From: Amia ocellicauda
Lineage: Eukaryota > Chordata > Actinopteri > Amiiformes > Amiidae
Assembly (NCBI RefSeq): GCF_036373705.1
Contig: NC_089856.1
Span: 9,566,001-9,630,000 of the forward strand
Direction of reading: 5' to 3'
Length of the DNA: 64,000 nt
Below, one piece after another: positions 24,061-36,900 of the stretch. Under the pieces are notes generated by a model. That model was not told the origin of the DNA and searched no databases. It worked only from the letters and a program-made list of their open reading frames with translations. The position numbers and the translations under genes are program-made. Positions within the stretch are counted from its first letter, which is position 1. Each line of letters opens with the position of its first letter.

Positions 24061-24484
24061 CAAACCCAGCCGGCGACTCCCGTTTGACACAGCAGCGGCA
24101 GCAGCAACTATATCCGGATACACTGTAGCCGTCGGGGGGTTGATTTGGCAACACTTGGGTGGGGGGTTTGGAAATAAAATCGGGAAAAACCTGTTGCCGG
24201 CTGCGATAAAGCCAGTGCGACTCCACTAGTCCCGGCACGCCGGGGGAGCCGCTCGCAGCCCCGCAGTGAGTGCAGGCTGGGTTTGAGTCTGCGCCTCTGG
24301 ATCCGCAGCACTTCCTCAATACATGAGCTGGTCGTGGATGACTTTGCCTAGTTCCCCTTTACACTTCTTCTTGTGCCTGCTGCTGTCGGGGCGGGCATCT
24401 GGCTGCGTCTTTCTTTTTTTGGGGGGGTGAGTTTGTCTTTGTTGAAAGTTGAACCTGCAGCCCGAGCTGGACGCGCCTTCGAGG
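24060..24484 (+). other. BIN2: Candidate BIN2 noncoding first exon in a CpG-rich block
   Basis: The block 24000-24490 is GC/CpG-rich. It ends at a good donor, 'cttcgagg|gtgagttgg' (exon end 24484), with an alternative 'gggggg|gtgagtttg' near 24426. The exon carrying the BIN2 ATG is preceded at 26349 by a strong pyrimidine tract and 'gtgcag', so an upstream exon is expected and this block is the best candidate. It also contains a 35-codon frame at 24323-24430 with a hydrophobic 'FFLCLLL' core, which would be an upstream ORF. Confidence 0.4.
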
Positions 24485-25159
24485 GTGAGTTGGGATGTCA
24501 GTGAAATGGGTTTGCGTGTGAGGGGAAGGAAGTGTCGCTGGAAACCACGCATGTTTACGGGTCTCATCTCTTCAAGTAACCGTTTTCTTGCCGGCTGGCG
24601 TACAGTCCTGTCTCGGGTTATATCTGTCCATTGCACTGCTGTATTGCGGCTGTGATTCAGACCTGCAAACCACAGCTGGGAAATTTGCATCTAAATGGTC
24701 AGGGCTTATGTATTTATTGTATTGAATTGTATCTTATTGATGTATTTGTGCGTTTGCTTTGATGTACCATGAAAGTGTAGTGAGTGACTACAGATTTGCA
24801 AAGTCTCTGTATAGTAATGGGGAAAAAATGTCATGTTTAATACATTTGGGTGTACTTCAACTATTTCAGAAGCTTCCTATACTGAATGAAAGCACACCAC
24901 GTATGTATGCGTCTAATTTTGTTTTGTAAGGGTTCTTCTTGTAGCTATAGACCTGTAGGCTATTGTATGAGCCTTGTGAGTCAGCTGGGATGGTTGTTAG
25001 TGCTAATATCTTCTTCCTGTAAGATTCAAACAATGGTTCAATGGGGGTTAGGGGGTGAATTGACGGGTTACACAGTCCAGTCCACATTGTGCACCAGCTG
25101 ATCAAATATAGCAGATCAGGTGAGAGAGAGAGAGGACTTTTTTGGCAGCCAGTTAATCA

Positions 25160-25275
25160 GCAGGGAGTGTATTAGTATTAGTAATGTCTTTGCAAACACC
25201 CTCACCCAGGGCGACTTCCAATAGTCACAGGAAACACTACCAGCTGCACCGTGTGTAAAGTACAATACATAGCAG
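25160..25275 (-). repeat. SINE-tail-like fragment
   Basis: 'cacccagggcgacttcc' preceded by TTAG/TAAT-rich sequence is the reverse complement of the fish SINE 3' tail that reads 'aagtcgccctgg...'. It is a degraded copy, located in the probable first intron of BIN2. Confidence 0.5.
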
Positions 25276-25906
25276 AAATGTCCCAAAAGTGATCTAAACG
25301 CCTTTTAAAGTGCAGCACAAAAATGATAACAGTACTGGGTGCAGTGGAGACACCAGAAAGACCTCACTTCTCGGCAGAACAAGTCAGGCAACACAAACAG
25401 TGGTTGAGTCTGTGCCAAAACCAGTTTGTGCAGATCGTCTGTCCCCTGAAATCAACAAGCTGCCACTGATAGTAACTTGGCAGTAATCGCAGCCCTGCAC
25501 CCAGATCCTGTTTTCTCGAATCGCACTTTGTTAAAGTTGCACACAACCCTGCAGAGATCTTGACCCTGTGTGCCATGAGGTGTGTCCTCTGCCCCGGCTG
25601 TGACTGTGAAGAGCTTTCTTCGCTGTCCAGGTCCCACTCAGTGGATCGCGGCCCCTACTTTGAGTCCATTGCTATAGTAAATCTTGACTGTGAGGGAGTG
25701 AGAGAGCATGTCTCCAAACACTCATACCTATATATATCCAAGCTCTTCATCTCCGGTCATTAGTCCAGTTCTATAGACCGCCCTTAAATCATCATCTTGC
25801 AAAGACTAGGAAATGCTCTCTTCTGGTCAAAGAAGCAGTCGACCCATTCATGTGTACAGAACCACGTGTTTTGCCCTTGCTCCTTTGAGAGTGATCTTAA
25901 TGTCCA

Positions 25907-25922
25907 CCCCCCCCCCCCCCCC
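25907..25922. repeat. Poly-C tract
   Basis: A run of 16 cytosines, prone to length error. Confidence 0.9.
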
Positions 25923-26045
25923 TGAAAACAAAATCAATCAATCAACCAATCAAGACCTAATTAAGATGAGAGGGATTTTATATGCCCAAGAAATCCACAT
26001 TTTATAATGGATTTATTTTACTTGTTCAAGCAGAAGCAAGAATAC

Positions 26046-26071
<26 letters not shown>
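26046..26071. repeat. Poly-A tract
   Basis: An uninterrupted run of about 26 adenines upstream of the first BIN2 coding exon. It may be the tail of an old retroposed element. Confidence 0.9.
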
Positions 26072-26076
<5 letters not shown>

Positions 26077-26349
26077 AAGTTGTATTTAACAGAATAATTT
26101 ATTTAAAGTATTTACTATTGGGATCCCCCTCACACCTGCCCTGGACCCCCTTACCTCAGTGGCCATCGATGGAGGGCCACGTTCAGCACTGGTGTGGAGG
26201 AATCGGCAGGCAGGGTTGTCTCGGCTCTGCGCTCTTGGATACCTATCAGGATGTGGTTTTGGTGACAGAGCTGGGGGGGTTGAGCTTGAGCTTGAAAAAT
26301 CTTAACTTCCAACCCCTTACCCCTCCCCTCTGCTGTCTTCCCTGTGCAG

Positions 26350-26439
26350 TAAACAACAGCTGTATAAAAACCACATCGCCACCAGCAGAGGAAGGAGAGT
26401 GTGAGCGAGACTGAGAGAGAGAAGGAGAGACGGACAGAC
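26350..26439 (+). promoter_or_regulatory. BIN2: BIN2 5' UTR segment with TATA-like box and GA-rich stretch
   Basis: A strong 3' splice site ('cttccctgtgcag') ends at 26349. The 90 bases before the ATG contain 'tataaaaa' at 26363-26370 and 'agaggaaggag' at about 26387-26397. Two readings are possible. The segment may be the 5' part of a spliced exon, or it may be an internal TATA promoter with an ETS/PU.1-like GAGGAA site, which would suit a haematopoietic gene. The splice-site reading seems stronger to me. Both may hold as alternative first exons. Confidence 0.4.
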
Positions 26440-29400
26440 ATGGCGGAAAACAAGACAGCCGGAGGAGCGGGGTTGTTAGCCAAGAGATTCCAGAAACAGC
26501 TGAGTCGAGCGCAGGAGAAGGTAGGTACGGGGAGAGGGCAGAGAGGGGGTAGTGGGCACTGCCACACAGAGTTATTTAACTAGAGAATGCGTCTGTGGGG
26601 CGGTTTTGATCTTCGGACTGCAGTGACGCAAACGTGTCTGTAACCTAAACTTTTTTTTAGGTGGCTGTTATTTCTTAACGGCTGAAAGATTGCCGTCTCT
26701 AATTAACTGCCCTCCTCCACACCATGACCTCGAATCCGTCGTTGTGTTCTGGTACTTTGCATCGATGATCTAAAGCGAGAGCAAACTGCACTGGCAGGCA
26801 TGTGTTGAGTAGTGTGGTGATGATGGGGTCCTGGTGGAAAGAGAAAACGAACAACAAAAATGTGCAAGACTGATCTTGTGATGGGGGAGTCGGTGACTGT
26901 GCAGCCATGCACCCCAGCCCGATACACACGGGTGTAGGAGTAGCTACCTGGCACAGCCGTGCTGCAGCCAGAGGTGACGCGACTTTCAGGCAGTTAAGTA
27001 GCAAACTCTGGGCTTTGCCTTTTTAAACACAGATGAAAGTCTCTGTTCAAAAACACGCCCCGTCTATGAAGTGACTAGTGGAGCCTTATATGATAGTTTT
27101 TTTTTTTTTCTTAAACTCTTGACACTGTAACTTGAACATCCGGAGGAGAGCGCCGTTTTCTAGTGAAAGCGCGGTCATGAATAACCAGAGCCTGACTTCA
27201 CTTTCTGAGTCTTATGTGGCAGTCGGATGTACAGGAGTTTAGTCATTTCTGTCGTGTGCAAAACCCTGATTCAATCATCCGTCCACCCACAAGCCACCTG
27301 TCCCAGGGAAGGAGAGCAGAAATGTGTGCGTTACTTATGACACCATCACACATGGGAGTCATGCCTGTTTCACCGTGAGTCCCGTTTTGAAAGCTGAGGT
27401 GGCCGTCTATCTAAGACACTTTGTGCCAGTTATTCACTTCACACCGCAGACCTTTAATGAGTGCGTCTGGAGCTCTAGCTGTTGCTCACTCTATGGTTTG
27501 TTTACCCAGTCTCTGAATAACCACGCCTGCTCTCGACTGGTTGTTAGTAGGCGGGGGAACGCTGATCTCTCTGGGGACATTTTTGACACCTAAGCCGACG
27601 AATGCGAAGACTTTCTTGTACAGACCCAAGAATGTCTCGCTGGCCTTTCTTTAAGTAGGCCGCGCTTCCCTGCAGAGTTCGCTTTAACAATGACGAGGAC
27701 AAACGCAGAGCCACAGTCCAGCTCGAATAAGTGTGATTGCGTGTTAGATTTAGAGGCTGTGGTTCAGCCAGTATCTCTGACCTTGACTGCTGTATGCGAA
27801 ACCGTGCTCTTGCTCTGACTTATGTGACATCTGCTGTTGTACCCTTGAGCAAGGTACTGTAACTAGATTGCTAAAAACCCTGCTGTGTAAACGGGTAGTT
27901 GTATGTAAAAATAATGTGATGTACTATAACAATTGTAAGTCACCTTGGATAAGAGTATCTGCTAAGAAATGCAATAATACAAAGATAACCCAGAGACACA
28001 GAAGCAGTGTAGTAAAAACATTCAAAACTAGTATGATTTGCTTTACAGGTTACTAAATAAAACCAAGTAAGTGTACACTGAAATGCCCTGTTACTCACAG
28101 TAAGTGGGATTCATGCAGCAACCCTGAGTTCACCTATACATTTACCAGACAAGGTAGCAGCAGAGAAAGAAGTGGGCTATATGGAATTGTGCAGTTTACC
28201 ATCTTATTCTTTAAGCTTAAAACTTATTTCAGATACCCGTTATACTAATACTTGCTGGAGCCACTGCATACAAGATAATCTTAATTGTCAAAAGGTGGAA
28301 GAGAAGCCTGTGTACCATATTAAGTTAAGTTAGTGATTTTTCAGGTTTCTATAAATTAATCTTCCTACTGCATTTGGCCTTTTCTCTACTGTGCTAGATT
28401 TTCAATAATATCATAATTGCAATGTGTGATGTAAATCCTGATCTTACAGCCTTTGAATGCAGTTTAGCAGGACAAGTTTAATCTGTAGCCCTTGGACGGT
28501 TCATTAGAGGAAATGCAAGCCGTTGAAGGGATGTGTTCAGCTTTCTTTAAGGGAAATCTGACCTTCAGTCTAATGTAATGTCTCGGTTCAGACCTAGCTA
28601 GAAAAACTCTCTGCTGGAGACTTGCAGAATAACTTGGCTGGTCATAGATGCAAAAAACATATGGATTGTCTATGGCTGTGTATACGTGCTAGTCAGGAAG
28701 ATATGACGGCAGAGGTAGTGCCATGACTTATTTAAGGTGGTTGTGGGCCAGTCAGAAGCCTTACATCTCACTGTACATTTCTGGTACCAAATCCAAAGAA
28801 ACATTTGAAGACGTCGGCGTTTTATTATTAAGAAAGCATCCCTATATTGTGGCCTTTATGGATGTCTATGCAATTATCTTCTGATTGCCACTGTGTTTTT
28901 GCCAGAAGCAGCTGGCTGGACTTCCTTAAGTTTCCCTGATATTCAGAGAAGTTGCATTTGCTGAAAGACAACTTCTGCAGCTGCCAGTCTGCCTGTCTGT
29001 CTATCTGGCTAGCTGCTCTAAGAGGGGATTTTCCCAGGCTGCTGGCTCCTTCCTTCTACTGGCGTTTGCCAGGAACCTTCACTGGGAGCTATCCTCTTGA
29101 ACTGCTGACTCCTCTTCTAACCAAAACATCAGATCAGCTGACTTCTTATTTATACATCTCCATTTTTCTGTTTCTGCAAACTTCTTCGACTAAAGTCCTG
29201 AGAGACCTTTCCGTCCTCTTCCTGTCTGCCCTTCGTGTTTTCAATCATCTTGCAGCACAGCTGTGACAGGTGGCCGGCAGCGAGGGAGTGATCTTGATCA
29301 TGAGTGGGACGGCACCGCAAAAGATGGACGGCTGCGCGTGTTACTGCTCTCCCATCTCGGGGCTGTAAATAAGGAGATCCAAAGCCAGAGCATCAATCTT

Positions 29401-30872
29401 TTATTACTTTATCTGTTTTCCTTTACAGGGTCGATATATTCTAAGATGTGCTAAGTTACACCATCAGTGTTGGGATGATGCAGCGAGAGTAATTTAAAAT
29501 GTGTAGAAACTAAGGGCCAGTTTTGCCACACAAGACCAACTAAATCTTCATGGGGACGGTGAAAAGAGTGGGACAGACCGGAAGGGAGGAGCCATTTTAC
29601 GACCGTGAATGGAGAATGGAAACCGATCCACCATTGCTATCTATAAGGCCACATAACTTGCAGCTCGCAATGAAGCCAAATGGAAAAGTCACTGATCTTG
29701 AGTTCCACTCCACACCTCTGTTAACAGTCAGTGTTGATTGGAATGATTTGAAATGTTTTTTCTTACAATGATTCGGAAACTGATTATTTGTAGACCAGTT
29801 CAGTTTAATTTGAGAGCTATAACATTGTGGGGGGGACTGGTGCAGCTCTCAGTGAGAACCCTGCAGAAGGCACGTGCACCGAGGAAGCCCTGGTTGATGG
29901 GCACCCACCCAAGTCATAGGCCAACTGCCTCCTGCCCCCGTGGGGAATCCTGGTCACAATGGGCTCGGTCACCAGCCCAGACTGGACAGCCTTCTAGGCC
30001 TCAACCTGTGCTATTAGTGGATAATTGTCCTGGTTGAGCCAGTTAGGAGGAAGATTGCATCCAGTTGCACACTCTGAAACACAATGACACCACTGTTAAC
30101 CTGGCCGTACACGATTGCTTAAATGTGGTCCGAGCGAGAGTGAAATTAATGTTTCACCATGACTTGATTCACCAATTGCTTCCTGAATATGAATTAAATA
30201 TGAAAACACCAGGGAATCAAATGCTAACTATGGATTTACCTAACTTGTGACAAACTTACTGAATCAAGTATCGAGACGGTTGTAAATGTGCAGCCAAGAG
30301 GCTTGGGGATTTTTTGCCCTGTCGAAAGTGAAAATCATTCGCGGAAGTTACTGGGCTGTCGGTCTTGAAGGAATCTCTGTTGTTGCGTTTCCCCTGCTCA
30401 GCGGAAAAAAAAGAAAAGAAAAAAAAGTGTAATCCCCGAATCTAAATTTAGCCCGGATTGAAACGCCTTCCTTTCCATCCAGAATTGGTTCTGTTTCCAC
30501 AGCTGCTCCGGCACACAATGCTAAGCACACACGAGCGCTGGCCTGCTCTCCCTGGCTTCCTGCTAGCGCCACACTTCCTCTGTGTGCTGGCCTGGTGCTG
30601 TGGACATCTGTCTGCTATGATGCGAGCGGGAAAGTGACTTACCTCTGTACGCAGGCTGAGGAGGAGTACGCACAAAACCACCCAACCTAGTCTTTCTGGC
30701 AACGGTGTGTCTGGTTGTACTTTTGCTTTGACACATAGGACTTGACAAAAACTGATGCTGAAACTTATTACTGTCCTCTGACTGTTGTGGAGCAGAATTG
30801 CCTTTTCATTTTTGTACAACTCCAGAATGCCAATACCTATCAAACACTGTTGCTGTTTGCCAGGCATCTTAT

Positions 30873-30909
<37 letters not shown>

Positions 30910-33900
30910 TGCACTTTTTTTTTTCTGCACAATACCGTTCTATAAATGACTTTATACCGTCATTGTACAATGTTTTGACAACATTACCTGGAGTCTACAA
31001 ATCTGTGTTGCCAAAACTTTTTTATGTTCTGTGATCACTTTAATTACTATGTTGCCACAACATTAATTAATTAAGCATAATAACCAAAAGCATAATTAGA
31101 ACGTGACCTTGCAACCCCTGGAACACACCACCCTTTTCGTTGTACAACCCTTTGGGAGAATAGGAAGCTAAGTTAACCGGTCGAGTGTTTAAGGTATAGA
31201 TTTTGTAACTAGAAGCTTCCTGGTGCAAACTCTCTCTCTCTTGGCACTCCCATACAGAACAAACCTATGTTTCATCCACCAAAACTGGCCCCCTTTCTTA
31301 CATTTAAAATGCAAGGGCTTCACTTTATAACTGTCTGGAATCCGTATATTGTATAGCTTCCAAATATGTGGTGAGGTTTAATTTCTACAATATATTTTCA
31401 GCAAAATGTCTATTACAGATTTGAAGGTAGAGATGTATCATTGACTAAAAGCTATATTTTAAATGTACAAAAAAAGGGGATTGATTTATACTCCTTAGTA
31501 TAGAAATCGCAACAGTGAGGCCGAGGGGGTAGGAAGTAAGAGGCTGCATTGAGATCCATTTCACACATTAACCTACACACACACACACTGCTCTTGTTTT
31601 TCTAGAGGCACAAGCCCTCAAGCACTCATCTTGCATCCCAACAAAGGATTATTTCCTGTCTAGGCCCGACTTGATGCCAACATCGACCGTGACCAGACCA
31701 CGACCGTAGACATGTCAAATGACAAAACTGCAAGTCTGATGCTTGTTGTTCAATTGAGAACCATAACTCTCCCAGGGTACCTTTCTGCATAAATGTACAG
31801 TTTGTTTTAAGCGTTGGGTGGAATAACATGGTTTCAAGTGAAGGGGGTGGCAAAACTTTTAACTGGCAGTGGTGTGCAACCCTCCCCCTTAGTGATGGGA
31901 AGAATATTGGGGCTATTGTTCAGACTTGTATCTCACAAGTCAGTCTCTCTCCGTGCGATGGCCTCTCAGGTTAATGCGCCGCTGACTATCTCTCTTTGCC
32001 TTTGCAGGTTCTACAGAAGCTGGGCAAAACCGTGGAGACCAAAGATGAACAATTTGAACAGTGCGCCCTGAACTTCAACAAGCAGCAGGTAACCCCTAAA
32101 AGCCTTGTAATCGGATCAGAAAAAAATAATCTAGAAGCGTCGTCTTCTCTTCTGCCTAGTGGTGCATATAATTGCATCAGGTGTCCACTCTTGGATCTTG
32201 AATCTGTCCCAGTTTCCATCCCTGCTCTCCCATCTATTCTCTAACTTCAGGGTATTCGGGCAGGAAACGCGTGACCTTTGTTACTGTGGGGAAATGCTAA
32301 GTTGTACTGCGTTCTCTCTCTGTACTGTTCACAGGAAGCCACACCTCCCTTCGAGCTCTTTCACCGTGTTCAGCACATTTCTGTGGCAGCTTATTCTTCG
32401 GATTCACAGCAAAAGACAAGTTCTGGGCTGGGCTTTGGTTTTGACACTTTCTGCTGAAGTATTGACACCCTTTTCACAGATGCTGTATCGGCTTGTGTTC
32501 CTACGCCACAGTCGAGCGCATTTACTTGCTCCGCCCACTCGCACCTTGGTCTTCCTTTGCGGTGAGGATCGGTCAGTGTTATCTAAGGGCTGCACTCTTT
32601 CTCTGTGAATTTCACATGAATTCCACAGCATACACGCGTACACATACACGCATACATACACATGTGCACAAACACACTTACACCATCACACTCGCACATG
32701 CATGTGCAAGTGCACGCATACATCTCTTCCATTGTTACTTTTTTTTAATCCAGTGCAACTGAAAAATGCTGATCTATCAAAATAAACACAATCTACACTG
32801 TCACGTGACGAGAAACCATCTTAAGTAACCAATAATCCAAGTATTAGGGAAAGTTAATGCATATCGGCCAAGGCTTTCTTGTAGATTGTGCGCCCATCCT
32901 TCTCGGTGGTGTGGTCTGTTGCTGGCAGACCATTGGCAATGGCGAGAAAATGAAGTTGCATTTAACATTCGAACATTTAACCAAAGGAAATGAAAGCACA
33001 CGGGTTGTAAGGTTCCTCTAGTGCTAGAGCTGTGGTGGAGGTCTTCCCTCGCTCCTGACTGAAGCCCCAGCCATGACTTTCTGTCGTGGGCAGACCTGAA
33101 GTGGAGGATTGGGTCCTAAATCCCTTGCACGCTAAACAAATCTGCATTCTTTTTTTCCTGCCTGAGATTTCAATCCTTTTAAATCCGTCTGCAAAAGAAC
33201 ACGAGAGAGAATGTACTGCTAAATCCCAAACATTGTTACAAGGCTTAGTGGGGCTTGGACTGGGGGGCCCGGCGGAAGCAAAGTATTACACAAAGTAAAA
33301 ACCTAGAATATGTGCACCATAGGTTTAAAAGGGCTCTTTGATCAATATACCACTAGCAGCCCTGATATTGAGTATAAGGCTCATTGTACTGATTCAAGAG
33401 CTCTACTGAGCATAGTAGTATTACAAATGTATACACCGTAATCACTCGATATATGTGAGGGTTGTGATCCTGGAAAACGTTGCGTAGGTGACAATTGCGC
33501 AACTCAAGGAGCATTATCACAGTTAAAAATGTGACTATATACGTTACTCAGACGCCATATTTTATACCTGTCACAGTCAATACATTATTCAGACACGATC
33601 TCAAAGTTAAAATTGGCTGGACAAGTGCCTCACTTTCCTCTCCAGAAGACAGAGACTGAATGTAGGGTGACGCTTCAGCAATGTCTCGATTACTCTGTGG
33701 TGCTCTCTAACGGTCTAAAGTTTTCGTAGTTCTACATTTCTGACGACACGATAAATGCATTTTAAATTTGAATACGCTTTAAATCAATTAATGTTAAATT
33801 CTTGGTCCTGCTCTTTGTGTTTGGGTCTGTTTGAGTTGAAATGTTCTGTTCAATCTTGAATAACATTTTTTTCACTTTGAATAAAACAAAAGGAGAAGGT

Positions 33901-36900
33901 TGTCCCAGTAAGCATATTTCTGGTTTAATTTTAGACTTTGATCCTTTGATAGATCTGCACCCTTTCAGGTCACTTAAGGAAACTTTCAAAATGATCACTA
34001 ACAGATCTTTCCTGTGCACCATCTACAGATCTGTTTCAAAGAGTTTTTTTCTGTGCACGTCAACTTGTTTGGGAGTATGAGTGTGATAAGATCCCTGACA
34101 CTGACCTAGAGCCTATGGCATTGAAAAGGATCTTGAGTTTAAAAAATATTTTTTAATTCTTACACCCATAAGAACCATCAAACCTTCAGTCACTAGTCTT
34201 CACACAAGTGGGCCGCCTGCAGAAAAAGGCACGGGGACTCGACCCAATACTGTTGCATTAGGTCCCGTTAGCTGTTTGAGTGTCAGGAACACAGCTGTCT
34301 CCAGGAATTAACGCCGGTTTCATTTTTTTCCCCTTCCCTTTGTTTAGAACGACGGCAACAAGTTGTTTAAAGACCTGAAGGCCTACTTCAATGCTGTAAA
34401 AGGTACTTTAATTTTAAATGTGCTGTCTCTCTTTTTAAGCAGGCTTACCGCTGTACATTTAATCTAATTGTCTCTTTCACCTGATTTAAAAGTGAATAGG
34501 GCCTGTGGTGGGTTTGAGGAAAGGCAGTCTGTGGTGTCATTTGTGGCATTTTAACTCTTCTGGTCTTGATTATCTCCCAACATTGCGTGCTACGAGTCTG
34601 ACAACACGGCCTGCAGTTTGCACGCTGCATGACTGAACTCTCACCCTGCCTCTGCTTAGATCCTCTTTCTTAATTGAGTGGCGGATTGTCCACATGCTGA
34701 ACTTGGCAGAATATGATGCTCTTTGTTCATTTCAATACGTTTCGGTCGAGTTCGAGGTGACCCTGAATCGGCCTTCAGCACAGGAGTGTCTAACTCCAGT
34801 CCTGGAGGGCCGGTTTGTCTCCTGGTTTTTGTTTCCAGACCAGCTCTCTGCTCCTTAATTGGTCTCCTTTAAACAATTAACTGGATGAATTAAACACTTC
34901 CCTGCCGACTCTGAAATTATCTCTGGGGACAATATATCTGGAGTAATCGACCTATTTGAAGCTATCGCTGTAAAACTAAAACATGAAAGTCTAGCTAAGC
35001 CTACCTGGGACAATAATGACATTAACTGAATAACTGAGAGCTTTCGTTGTGACAAAATCCTGCAGATACAGGACTGGAGTCTGACACCCCTGCATTAGTG
35101 TTCAAACTCGCACTCATTTTGGGCTGCCTGAGAACTAATTTCCACTGATTGTTGGCTTACAGTACACAGTAAAGCTAGCTTATACATGTATGGGATCGGG
35201 GTGATCTATCGGAGTCATCCAGTTTTCAACAACAATTCTGTGCACCTTAGAGTACTTATCAGCTTTGCCCATTAGTGTGTGCCTCCCAGCCTGGCACGAG
35301 ACACCCAGCTGAGGTTGGGTTGGTGTCTGCTCCCGTTTGGGTTTGGTGGTGTGCCGCATACACCTGCAGATCTCCCAGTCAAGGCTGCTTGATACGACAT
35401 GACAAGTCTGTCCGGAATATTCCTGATTCTCTCGTCAACCTACCCAGAGGAGGTTCCTGATGATTAAACACCAAGCACAAAAAGGAGCATGCACGAACGC
35501 ACACAGGAGATATTTATAGCATTGGGTGTGGATGTTCTCTGGTTAAATTTGCCACTTCCACTATTCATTGCTTTATTTTATATATATTTTTGGAAGAGGG
35601 CAGGGTATTGTAGATCTATGTTTGGTTATTCTGCATGACTCATCAAAACAAAAGACTTCTTATAGGCCCTATGCCAGAGGAAATGTGCTGAGGAAATCAC
35701 TTTCAAATGGAGTACCTCCTCCACAGGCATCTGTGCAGTGCAAGCTCCATGTATTATATTTTTATAAATCCTATTCTGATTGGGCCAACCCCCTGTATTT
35801 TCTCTCAGCCCCCCTAAAATAATATGATCATGAAGTAACGGCACGGTCAAACAGTTTGACAAAACACCGTCAGCCGCCCCTTGTATTTTCTCTCGACCCC
35901 CCTAAAAATAATACAACAAAAGAATCCAAGAATGAAGAAGTAACTCCGCAAAACACCGTCAGCAACCCACCCCCCGGCTCTGACAATGGAAAAAAAAATC
36001 CTGGACACCGTTTCAAAGCCCACCTAAGACTTGAAGTCTAGAAATGCCCCTGGGTCGTCCCCCCCTGGAGTTCTGTAAAGCCACTTATCTCCTAAGCTTT
36101 AGAGCACTGAAAACATGCCTTTTTCTACAGGCAAGTGATGGCCTGTGGTGATGTCCTGTTAGATTATAGATATTTTTTTGTTGCGGTCATTGTATTCTCT
36201 TATATTGGGATGTCTTATTTCTGTCAACCATGGGTGGAATGGCTCCCTAGATGAAAATGATGCTGATTTTCCCACCCTGTGCACTTGCCAAGCAGGCAGA
36301 GGCAATGCAGAAGTGGTTTACCCTTGCTCTCTATGGCCCTGCTGAGAGAGACTCGCTCTCGGTACCACTGTGCTATGCAACACGTTGACAAAACAGGAAA
36401 CCACAAAGGAAATTTGTTTGAACTGAACTGAGTTCACAGAGCTGAGGGTGGCTGTTTGTGTCTCGGGAACATCTACACTACTCAGTGCCCGGGTACACAT
36501 TACAAATGTACTATTAGTTTTAGCCCTATATGAAAGAACCACATATTATGAATCATTTATTTCATAGTCCTTATCCAGGGTGACTTAGTTTACACAAGAA
36601 GCATTACAAAAGTGCAGTAATACAGTCTAGAATTAAAGATTGTAAGTAATCTATAATTCTAGACTGTATTGCACTTTTATAATGCTGTTATGTTTTGTAA
36701 GTCGCCCTGGATAAGGACATCTGCTAAGAAATAATAATAATAAGTAGCTTACATCCTAGCAAGAAACACACTAAGCAATATTTCATAATGTATATTCACA
36801 TTAACTGCTCCATTTCAGTTTTCATATCGGGATCCTGCGTGGCGTCTTCTGTCTCCTTTCGCAAAGACTGCTAGTAGCAACAGAATGAGAGCTTGCGGTT

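Noticed and set aside
24316-24690. Minus-strand 124-codon frame with a basic KKRK stretch
   Set aside because: It has no family resemblance, lies antisense in the GC-rich BIN2 5' block, and crosses two plausible plus-strand donors.
29830-30050. GC-rich 94-codon frame in BIN2 intron 1
   Set aside because: It looks like part of a dispersed repeat, has no acceptor/donor pair in phase with BIN2, and is not needed to join exons 1 and 2.
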